Below are positions 1 through 4,099 of a stretch of 5,882 nt of DNA, piece by piece. The DNA comes from CS1-C013 sp964353745 (GTDB taxonomy: Archaea; Aenigmatarchaeota; Aenigmatarchaeia; Aenigmatarchaeales; Aenigmatarchaeaceae). The position numbers were made by a program, and so were the translations under genes. Numbering within the stretch: position 1 is the stretch's first letter; each line of letters opens with the position of its first letter. The notes under the pieces are model-generated. The model had not been told where the DNA came from. It did not search any database and worked only from the letters and a program-made list of their open reading frames with translations. Location: assembly GCA_964353745.1 (NCBI GenBank), contig CAYGWD010000033.1:1-5882 (forward strand), given 5' to 3'.

Positions 1-54
1 GCATGCCATGCCCAAGGTGTATGTCTTGCACTTGGGGCATTTCATCAAAAGCAT
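1..54 (-). CDS. nop10: Nop10, H/ACA RNP protein (partial, N-terminus only)
   Basis: Only the first 18 codons lie in the window; the gene runs off the left edge. Reading leftwards from the ATG at 54-52 the peptide starts M-L-L-M-K-C-P-K-C-K-T-Y-T-L. This matches the conserved start of archaeal Nop10, a small zinc-ribbon protein of about 55-60 residues that binds the Cbf5 pseudouridine synthase in H/ACA guide RNPs. The CxxC pair is at residues 6 and 9, and C18 would be the first Cys of the second pair. The aIF2-alpha stop codon (57-55) directly abuts this ATG, so the two are co-transcribed. An AGGT at 65-62 gives a Shine-Dalgarno-like site 7 nt upstream. A second ATG at 45-43 (M-K-C-P) is an alternative start. 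The adjacency to aIF2-alpha is a well-known archaeal gene order and strongly supports the call despite the short length. Confidence 0.85.
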   Translation of the reverse strand, partial: MLLMKCPKCKTYTLGMAC

Positions 55-825
55 TTATTCGACCTTTCCCTCGCCGCCGCATTCCTCTATTTTATTAATA
101 ATGTATTCTGAGGTCTCTTCGATTTTCCTTTCTCCCAGCTTTGCATTTTTTGTCTTCAAGGCTAGGGAGTATTTAGGTGCTGATATGTATTTTATATCGA
201 TTCCAAAATTTTTCTTTGCGTCAGTCAAAATATTCCTTATTATGTTCATGCCGTCCGGCTTGCAGCATCTCAATTCTATAATCTTTTTTATGCTAGCCTC
301 TTTTATTTCGAGCTGTTCATCTGCAATAGCCTTTATCGCCTTGACTAATTCTTCTTTGAACCCCTTTCTTATGAGAAGATCATAACCTTGTGTTGTCATG
401 GACATTTGAAAAACATCGAAGGCATTGCCAAATTTCTCCTCGATTTCAGAAACTATCTTCTGATTAACCTCTTCCATGCTCAAATTCAACTTTTCTGCTA
501 GCATCTTCAGCATTTTTTCAGCTTTCAGCCTTTTCTTGTATTCTCTCATCTTTTCTTCGGAATCATATTTCCTGACTCTTTTCAGGCTAAGGGCTATATG
601 CATCTTCTCCTGGTTAACATCCATAACCTTGACAACAATCTTATCGCCAACTTTAACGAACTTCCTTATGTCTCTTACCCATTTTCCAGCAACCTCAGAA
701 ATGTGTATCATGCCTTCCTTGTTCCCGTATTCTTCCAAGGATATGAAAGCAGAATAAGGATTAACCCTAACTACGGTTCCTATGACTATTTCCCCTCTTT
801 GCGGCCATTTTTCTTCATTTTTCAT
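55..825 (-). CDS. eif2a: Translation initiation factor aIF2, alpha subunit
   Basis: This 256-residue protein is close to the usual archaeal aIF2-alpha length of about 265. It is one subunit of the heterotrimer that brings initiator Met-tRNA to the small ribosomal subunit. Residues about 11-83 form an S1 RNA-binding domain with the family hallmark G-M-I-H-I-S-E-V-A at 38-46, followed by G-K-W-V-R-D-I-R. A helical middle domain covers about 85-170. A C-terminal alpha/beta domain (about 175-256), which contacts the gamma subunit, includes C-C-K-P-D-G-M-N at 187-194. The eukaryotic regulatory serine 51 region is replaced by A-G-K-W, as is usual in archaea. The ATG at 825-823 is chosen because S1 homology begins about ten residues later and a TATA-like box is correctly spaced upstream. 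The gene is followed without spacer by nop10 and lies 79 bp downstream of rps27e. Confidence 0.96.
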   Translation of the reverse strand: MKNEEKWPQRGEIVIGTVVRVNPYSAFISLEEYGNKEGMIHISEVAGKWVRDIRKFVKVGDKIVVKVMDVNQEKMHIALSLKRVRKYDSEEKMREYKKRLKAEKMLKMLAEKLNLSMEEVNQKIVSEIEEKFGNAFDVFQMSMTTQGYDLLIRKGFKEELVKAIKAIADEQLEIKEASIKKIIELRCCKPDGMNIIRNILTDAKKNFGIDIKYISAPKYSLALKTKNAKLGERKIEETSEYIINKIEECGGEGKVE

Positions 826-846
826 AAACAGTTTATCGTGTTAAAG

Positions 847-857
847 TTTATTAAAAT
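847..857 (-). promoter_or_regulatory. TATA-like promoter of aIF2-alpha (leaderless)
   Basis: On the minus strand the sequence reads ATTTTAATAAA, centred about 27 bp upstream of the aIF2-alpha ATG. Archaeal TATA boxes sit about 26 bp before the transcription start, so transcription would begin at or next to the ATG. No Shine-Dalgarno sequence is visible in front of this ATG, which fits. The gene may also be reached by read-through from rps27e. Confidence 0.55.
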
Positions 858-904
858 GACGCTACCTGATAAGAAAGTCATTTGCATAAATACCTCAAGG
901 ACTA

Positions 905-1090
905 TTAGTAGGTTTGCAGAACCTTTGACTTGATCTTGGCTTTTCCACCGCTTCTCTCAATCAGATCAAAACCACAGACCAAACACTTTACAGCAGAAGT
1001 AGCCTTGTTGAATATTATCTGCTCATTCTTGCATTTAGGACAGGTTATTTTTAAGAACTTGCTCTTCGGCTTTATATTTGATTCTTCCAT
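905..1090 (-). CDS. rps27e: Small-subunit ribosomal protein eS27 (S27e)
   Basis: A 61-residue zinc-ribbon ribosomal protein, at the short end of the usual archaeal 60-67 residues. Zinc ligands are visible as C17-x2-C20 and C36-x2-C39, in the contexts I-T-C-P-K-C-K-N and V-K-C-L-V-C-G. The family ending S-G-G-K-A-K-I-K is at 47-54. The short basic N-terminus (P-K-S-K-F-L-K-I) precedes the ribbon, as in orthologues. The ATG at 1090-1088 directly follows the TAG stop of rpl44e with no spacer. An AGAGGA at 1104-1099, inside the end of rpl44e, is a Shine-Dalgarno site 8 nt from this ATG. The gene is therefore translated from a shared rpl44e-rps27e transcript. It is a component of the 30S subunit; no anomalies were seen. 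Confidence 0.96.
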   Translation of the reverse strand: MEESNIKPKSKFLKITCPKCKNEQIIFNKATSAVKCLVCGFDLIERSGGKAKIKSKVLQTY

Positions 1091-1381
1091 CTACATCTTC
1101 CTCTTTATCTCGAACTTCTTTACCCTGAAGCCTTTGCCAACCATGTGCTCCTTGCCGCAAACCTTGCATTTGTACCTCAGGTCTAATTTCTTGGTAGGCT
1201 TTGACCTTCCTTTGGGATTGGTTCTAGGATAGCTTCCAAAACCCTTCATCTTTCTCTTGAATATCCTTTGGCCGTGGGATAGAAGGCCTCTGGCCTTTGA
1301 AGCGCTAACCCTCTTTACCTCGCTCTCCGTGTGTTTGCGACAGTAGGGGCAGTATCTTTTCTGTATTTTTGGTATGTCCAT
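1091..1381 (-). CDS. rpl44e: Large-subunit ribosomal protein eL44 (L44e)
   Basis: A 96-residue basic zinc-ribbon protein of the 50S subunit, of normal length for archaeal L44e (about 92-97). It starts M-D-I-P-K, close to the family's usual M-K-x-P-K. Zinc ligands are C11-x2-C14 (Y-C-P-Y-C-R-K-H-T) and C72-x2-C75 (Y-K-C-K-V-C-G-K). The loop between them is rich in Lys, Arg and Gly, with the typical G-F-G-S-Y-P-R around 47-53; in the ribosome this loop lies near the E site. The start at 1381-1379 is the only sensible one; it lies two bases inside the left copy of the 55-bp assembly repeat, so the start codon is intact but its upstream region crosses the assembly gap. It heads the rpl44e-rps27e pair. 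A GTGAT at 1389-1385 is a possible close-spaced Shine-Dalgarno site. Confidence 0.97.
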   Translation of the reverse strand: MDIPKIQKRYCPYCRKHTESEVKRVSASKARGLLSHGQRIFKRKMKGFGSYPRTNPKGRSKPTKKLDLRYKCKVCGKEHMVGKGFRVKKFEIKRKM

Positions 1382-1434
1382 TAAATCACTTATCTCATAA
1401 AAATTTACGAATGCATCATTAATAAAGATATTCG
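1380..1434. repeat. 55-bp assembly duplicate, left copy
   Basis: These 55 bases are identical, base for base, to 1535-1589. The copy ends exactly at the first N of the gap. It holds the first bases of rpl44e and its promoter region. The most economical reading is the end of one contig overlapping the start of the next. Confidence 0.95.
1397..1428 (-). promoter_or_regulatory. Candidate promoter region of rpl44e-rps27e
   Basis: Two AT-rich elements could serve. The nearer reads TAAATTTTTAT on the minus strand (1407-1397), about 21 bp from the ATG. The farther reads CTTTATTAAT (1428-1419), about 42 bp away. The farther one would leave a leader of about 16 nt that includes the GTGAT Shine-Dalgarno-like site, so it agrees better with a leadered mRNA. 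The choice cannot be settled from sequence alone. The whole region is repeated at 1535-1589 across the assembly gap. Confidence 0.4.
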
Positions 1435-1534
1435 NNNNNNNNNNNNNNNNNNNNNNNNNNNNNNNNNNNNNNNNNNNNNNNNNNNNNNNNNNNNNNNNNN
1501 NNNNNNNNNNNNNNNNNNNNNNNNNNNNNNNNNN
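1435..1534. other. Scaffold gap of exactly 100 N
   Basis: A run of 100 undetermined bases, a conventional placeholder length in scaffolding. Because the identical 55-bp sequence sits on both sides, the gap probably has no real content: collapsing 1435-1589 would give one continuous intergenic region upstream of rpl44e. Nothing should be inferred from distances measured across it. Confidence 0.97.
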
Positions 1535-1589
1535 ATTAAATCACTTATCTCATAAAAATTTACGAATGCATCATTAATAAAGATATTCG
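1535..1589. repeat. 55-bp assembly duplicate, right copy
   Basis: An exact copy of 1380-1434, beginning at the first base after the gap. Identity ends at 1589, but only because the left copy runs into the gap, which is what overlapping contig ends would show. There are no inverted ends, no coding content and no sign of a mobile element. Confidence 0.95.
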
Positions 1590-1686
1590 GTAAGTAGACT
1601 TTTAAAGCTTAAAACTGTATTGATATTGATTTTATACCGTCACGCATAGCATAAGAATCTTGAGTTGAATACCGTAAAGGTCTTTC

Positions 1687-1708
1687 AAAAAACAGGGAAT
1701 GTTTTTTT
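1687..1708 (+). terminator. Hairpin with oligo-T, terminator-like
   Basis: An 8-bp stem (AAAAAACA at 1687-1694, TGTTTTTT at 1700-1707) encloses a GGGAA loop, and the right arm is part of T7 (1702-1708). On the minus strand the other arm gives T6, so it could act in either direction. Archaeal termination relies on oligo-T tracts, so this is a plausible terminator. No recognised gene precedes it on the plus strand; it could end a short unannotated RNA starting after the TATA-like boxes near 1600 or 1630. The stem is mostly A-T, so it is weak. Confidence 0.3.
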
Positions 1709-1775
1709 ATAGATATGAACCAAAGGAAGATGCTTTGCCATAATTATTTCTAAATCTCAGAAACTGTAATTCTGG

Positions 1776-1783
1776 CTTTTAAG
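1776..1783 (+). promoter_or_regulatory. TATA-like box of the candidate micro-ORF
   Basis: CTTTTAAG, centred about 27 bp before the ATG at 1807. This is the same spacing as at the confident genes of the window and predicts a leaderless transcript starting at that ATG. Confidence 0.4.
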
Positions 1784-1806
1784 TGTTTGCAAACCAATGT
1801 ATCCTA

Positions 1807-1875
1807 ATGGGAAAATTGGGCGGCAAGACGTTGAGTCGCATGCAAAAGAAGAATCTAAAGAAAAGAAGAAGATAA
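1807..1875 (+). CDS. Candidate 22-residue Lys/Arg-rich micro-protein
   Basis: An ATG-initiated frame of 22 codons plus TAA, beginning M-G-K-L-G-G-K-T-L-S-R and ending K-K-R-R-R. Ten of its 22 residues are Lys or Arg, with no acidic residue. Size and composition recall tiny ribosomal proteins such as eL41 (about 25 residues), but the sequence does not match eL41 as I remember it and I do not assign it. Support for translation is a correctly spaced TATA-like box and a position between information-processing genes. An in-frame GTG at 1783 would extend it to 30 codons, but would then overlap the TATA box. There is no Shine-Dalgarno site. A chance frame in an A-rich stretch is a real alternative. 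It ends 42 bp before the 66-residue membrane protein gene on the same strand. Confidence 0.35.
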   Translation: MGKLGGKTLSRMQKKNLKKRRR

Positions 1876-1887
1876 CACATAAGTAAT

Positions 1888-1896
1888 TATTTAAAG
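1888..1896 (+). promoter_or_regulatory. TATA box of the small membrane protein gene
   Basis: TATTTAAAG, centred 26 bp upstream of the ATG at 1918, the standard archaeal spacing for transcription starting at the start codon. It overlaps a perfect interrupted palindrome (1891-1909), described separately. Confidence 0.6.
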
Positions 1897-1909
1897 TTTG
1901 AAACTTTAA
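1891..1909. promoter_or_regulatory. Perfect 9+1+9 palindrome, possible operator
   Basis: TTAAAGTTT, G, AAACTTTAA is a perfect inverted repeat around a single central base. It spans from the TATA box to about 9 bp before the predicted transcription start of the 66-residue membrane protein gene, where a bound dimer would block the transcription machinery. As RNA it would form only a weak A-U stem. Function is inferred from position alone. Confidence 0.4.
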
Positions 1910-1917
1910 TTCTCTTT

Positions 1918-2118
1918 ATGGACATGAAAAACGTGATACTAATCTTTTTCATAGTAGTAGTAGCTTTGGCAGTCCTAAGTCTAACACCCTCAGAAAATAG
2001 AACAGGTAATTTCATAATGCCATCAATAATCAGTTTAGAGGTGGCCATACTAATCATAATATTCTCACTTTTCACAATAGCTGCTTTATTGTCTAAGAAA
2101 AGTTATTATCCCTTTTAA
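1918..2118 (+). CDS. Small two-helix membrane protein, unknown function
   Basis: A 66-residue hydrophobic protein that I do not recognise. Two membrane helices are evident, at about 6-22 (V-I-L-I-F-F-I-V-V-V-A-L) and about 42-58 (V-A-I-L-I-I-I-F-S-L-F). A loop of about 20 residues with the sequon N27-R-T lies between them. K4 and K60-K61 suggest both ends are cytoplasmic and the loop outside, where archaeal N-glycosylation could occur. ATG at 1918 is preferred because a TATA box is centred 26 bp before it; ATG at 1924 is possible. It lies on the opposite strand to the GINS/primase genes, and its stop codon overlaps that of GINS within a TTAA. Hydrophobic pattern, charge placement and promoter spacing make it likely real. 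The first helix could also be read as a signal anchor. Confidence 0.65.
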   Translation: MDMKNVILIFFIVVVALAVLSLTPSENRTGNFIMPSIISLEVAILIIIFSLFTIAALLSKKSYYPF

Positions 2119-2711
2119 TCCAGTATGTTCTCTGCCGCTTTCCTCGTTATCAACAGTCTTGCAACCTCGTCAGGCAGAGTTATAATGTCTCCTGTTCTTA
2201 ATGGACCATATGATTGCATGTCAACTCCTGCAAACTTGGGAAGATCAATCAATACCTTTACCAGTATCTTGCCGTTAGGCTTGACAGCAATGTTCTCCAC
2301 CTCTACGGGCTTCATTTCCTCAATGCTTTTTTTAGCTTCCTCTACCTTTTCTTCAGCAATGTCGTCAAAACTCCTGAATTTCTCGTTCATATCATTTTTA
2401 AATGATTTTAGAGTGTTGACAATATCGTCGAAGAACTTTCTTTCCTCGTCATTAAGTCCTGCTGGCGGCAACTGACCTCTCATGGTGCTTAAAGCTGCTA
2501 GAACAATCTTCTTCTGCCTTCTATTGATCACGTCTTCTAACAGCTTTTTTGCGTTCTCAACCTCTAGAAGAGAGGTGGTGTCTTTCAGCTTCTCCTTTAC
2601 CTTGAACCAGTTTCTAACAGACTCAAAGAAACCGTCTGGCAATTTTTGCAACTCTTCCTCTTTCTCCGCCCTGTGCGCGTTTCTAACAGTTTCATAGGTT
2701 ATTATGTCCAT
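2115..2711 (-). CDS. GINS complex subunit Gins51 (Gins15) type
   Basis: A 198-residue GINS subunit, part of the archaeal CMG-like replicative helicase with MCM and the Cdc45/RecJ homologue. The N-terminal A domain (to about residue 125) is helical and begins I-T-Y-E-T-V-R-N, with the family-like L-Q-K-L-P-D-G-F-F at 22-30. A charged linker follows. The small beta-rich B domain (about 138-198) carries Y168-G-P and G174-D-I-I-T-L-P, then A-R-L-L-I-T-R-K-A-A-E. A C-terminal B domain is the Gins51 (Sld5/Psf1-like) arrangement, as opposed to Gins23. I chose the ATG at 2711-2709; a TTG at 2720 would add three residues but has no Shine-Dalgarno support, whereas a TATA-like box suits the ATG. It lies 67 bp downstream of the primase gene, a classic archaeal pairing, and may have both its own promoter and read-through. 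Confidence 0.93.
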   Translation of the reverse strand: MDIITYETVRNAHRAEKEEELQKLPDGFFESVRNWFKVKEKLKDTTSLLEVENAKKLLEDVINRRQKKIVLAALSTMRGQLPPAGLNDEERKFFDDIVNTLKSFKNDMNEKFRSFDDIAEEKVEEAKKSIEEMKPVEVENIAVKPNGKILVKVLIDLPKFAGVDMQSYGPLRTGDIITLPDEVARLLITRKAAENILD

Positions 2712-2730
2712 TACAATCAATACTAGTTTT

Positions 2731-2748
2731 GTTTTAAACTTTAAAAGT
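2731..2748 (-). promoter_or_regulatory. Candidate promoter of the GINS gene with inverted repeat
   Basis: On the minus strand CTTTTAAAG (2748-2740) is followed directly by TTTAAAAC (2738-2731). Together they form the interrupted palindrome TTTTAAA, one base, TTTAAAA at 2732-2746. The nearer box is centred about 24 bp before the ATG at 2711, the farther about 26 bp before the TTG at 2720. The promoter position suits a leaderless GINS transcript separate from the primase. Confidence 0.45.
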
Positions 2749-2778
2749 GTTAACTAACAGGTTAAAATATTTAATAGC

Positions 2779-4020
2779 TCATGTATTTTTCTGATCTCTC
2801 GTCAACCTATAAGGATAGTTCACAGGATTCTTTGAACAGTATTGATCAGGCTTGCACACGCCAAAAGAAACGTAAAACAATTGTGAGTAGCAGTTGGCAG
2901 GCATCAGTTCTCTGCTCTGTCTGAAGTGCCATTTCAACTGCGTCTTAAGCGTTCTCTCGCTCAGAGGTTGGAGGTTCTTTAGATTCCACTCCCTTATCCT
3001 TTTCTCTATTTCTTCCGGCTTCCAGTTCATCGCTCTTAGGAAGGATAACAACGTGAACAGGGACCTCTTCCTTCCGTCTGACAGACCATTCAAAATTATT
3101 TTAATGCAAGGCGGGAAATATTCTTCTGGTATTGGCTTGTCAGATTTCTTTCTCAATCTCACAGGTTTTATCGCTTCCTTGGGCTGTTTGGCCTTCCAAT
3201 CTAGAGCCTGCAGCAACAACTCAGTAGCCTCGCCCTCTTTGTTGACCAGGAATTCTATATCTGTCTTTAGATTTTCTGGTCTTGCCATTTCTTTTTTAAA
3301 ATCTTTCAGATCTTCAAACTTTATTGGCAGCGAAACTAACCAATACTTTGGATGCAGGGAATAAGGCATCCTGAACAAGTGGCGGTTGCCCCAGTTCTTT
3401 TCTATGTCTATGAATTCATAAGGAGAGAGTTGCGAAACAGACTTGACAGTCCTAACCAGGGAAGCAACACCGCCCTCCACTGCTATCAACTCCTCCAATA
3501 TTTCGTCCTTTACCTTTTCAGTAACGTATTCTGCCAATGCCTGAGGTATTTCCGGATATCTTCTTCTAGTCTCTTTGAAATCAATTTTTTCAGGAAAGGC
3601 ATTGCCCGCTATTCCCACATGGAACCCTCTTGAACCGGAGAACTTGATGGTTGATTCAATCCCCAAATCTTTTAAAAAACTATAAACGACCCTAGCTGCT
3701 GCAGCTGCGTGCTCTAGTTTTACTTTGGCATCGATGTCGATTAGAAAGTCGAAACCCTTTCTCAGGTTTTCTATCTCTTCCTGCTTCAGGTTCGTAGATA
3801 ATTGCATTGGCTGCGTCCATTTTTCAACAGAGCAATGGAAGGCAACTGCACCATCTTTAACCTTCCCTTCTATGTCCTTCGGATATAACAACACGTCAGG
3901 CCTTTTCAGATAGGAGCCGTCTTCTATGGAACCGACGACTTCCCTGTCCTTTGCTGTTGATAATATCTCCTTTCGCACAACAGGATTAGAATAGTATTCC
4001 AGAATCTTGAGATAATACAT
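2779..4020 (-). CDS. DNA primase, fused PriS catalytic and PriL Fe-S domains
   Basis: A 413-residue primase that makes RNA/DNA primers for replication, longer than a stand-alone archaeal PriS (about 330-360). The catalytic half (about 1-270) has the archaeo-eukaryotic primase signatures: metal ligands D95-x-D97 in F-L-I-D-I-D-A-K, the nucleotide-binding S128-G-S-R-G-F-H134, and a third acidic motif at D205 followed by H-L-F-R-M-P-Y-S-L-H-P-K (214-225). A Lys/Pro-rich linker (about 276-300) leads to a domain resembling the PriL C-terminal Fe-S domain: F-P-P-C305, then M-P-A-N-C377, G-V-C389 and Q-Y-C395-x-K-N-P, giving four cysteines as possible 4Fe-4S ligands. The helical PriL N-terminal domain is absent. 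The zinc knuckle usually found after the DxD motif is also missing; C63 is the only Cys in the catalytic half. The ATG at 4020 is supported by a TATA box 25 bp upstream. It is followed by GINS and divergent from deoxyhypusine synthase. Confidence 0.9.
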   Translation of the reverse strand: MYYLKILEYYSNPVVRKEILSTAKDREVVGSIEDGSYLKRPDVLLYPKDIEGKVKDGAVAFHCSVEKWTQPMQLSTNLKQEEIENLRKGFDFLIDIDAKVKLEHAAAAARVVYSFLKDLGIESTIKFSGSRGFHVGIAGNAFPEKIDFKETRRRYPEIPQALAEYVTEKVKDEILEELIAVEGGVASLVRTVKSVSQLSPYEFIDIEKNWGNRHLFRMPYSLHPKYWLVSLPIKFEDLKDFKKEMARPENLKTDIEFLVNKEGEATELLLQALDWKAKQPKEAIKPVRLRKKSDKPIPEEYFPPCIKIILNGLSDGRKRSLFTLLSFLRAMNWKPEEIEKRIREWNLKNLQPLSERTLKTQLKWHFRQSRELMPANCYSQLFYVSFGVCKPDQYCSKNPVNYPYRLTRDQKNT

Positions 4021-4040
4021 AATAAGAATAATACGCTACA

Positions 4041-4050
4041 TTATTTAATA
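4041..4050 (-). promoter_or_regulatory. TATA box of the primase gene
   Basis: TATTAAATAA on the minus strand, centred about 25 bp before the primase ATG at 4020, predicting leaderless transcription. It lies in the 79-bp region between the divergent primase and deoxyhypusine synthase genes. The two boxes are only 21 bp apart and the two polymerases would move away from each other. Confidence 0.65.
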
Positions 4051-4071
4051 TTTTTTACCTCATGTCAAAGG

Positions 4072-4079
4072 TTATAAAT
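4072..4079 (+). promoter_or_regulatory. TATA box of the deoxyhypusine synthase gene
   Basis: TTATAAAT, centred about 25 bp before the ATG at 4100, a near-ideal archaeal TATA box predicting a leaderless mRNA. A second AT-rich element (ATTTAAAT, 4087-4094) is too close to the ATG to serve this start. Confidence 0.65.
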
Positions 4080-4099
4080 GTTAAAAATTTAAATAATCA

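Larger units (their letters stand above)
1590..1806. other. Intergenic region without a recognised gene
   Basis: About 217 bp with no convincing coding region on either strand. Visible contents are an AT inverted repeat at 1600-1614 (TTTTAA, AGC, TTAAAA), a hairpin followed by T7 at 1687-1708, a 12-codon open frame at 1715-1753 that is probably chance, a weak 5-bp stem at 1758-1774, and a TATA-like box at 1776-1783. I looked for tRNA arms and for C/D-box or H/ACA-box guide RNA motifs and found no complete set. With the contig overlap collapsed, this stretch is the upstream region of rpl44e on the minus strand. Confidence 0.6.

Noticed and set aside
822..887. A 21-codon minus-strand frame (ATG at 887) whose TGA overlaps the aIF2-alpha ATG
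   Set aside because: The ATGA overlap looks operon-like, but the frame covers the aIF2-alpha TATA box, has no Shine-Dalgarno site and shows no recognisable composition. Probably chance.
8..933. Plus-strand open frames of up to 125 codons opposite aIF2-alpha and rps27e
   Set aside because: They are hydrophobic/serine-rich antisense shadows of a well-supported gene, with no promoter at archaeal spacing and no family features.
1380..1589. The 55-bp duplicate as an attachment site, insertion target duplication or CRISPR-like repeat
   Set aside because: There are only two copies, both abutting a placeholder gap, with no spacer structure, integrase or transposase. An assembly overlap explains it fully.
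1715..1753. A 12-codon plus-strand frame after the T7 tract
   Set aside because: Too short, with no distinctive composition or start signal beyond an AT-rich upstream stretch.
1590..1806. A tRNA or guide RNA in the intergenic region
   Set aside because: No T-arm consensus with pairing arms, and no C/C'-D/D' or ACA box set was found on either strand.
2712..2720. TTG at 2720 as the GINS start
   Set aside because: It would add only M-I-V, lacks a Shine-Dalgarno site, and the ATG at 2711 fits both homology and TATA spacing better.
2894..3633. Plus-strand open frames of 93-156 codons within the primase gene
   Set aside because: Antisense to strongly conserved primase motifs, with no start signals or recognisable domains.
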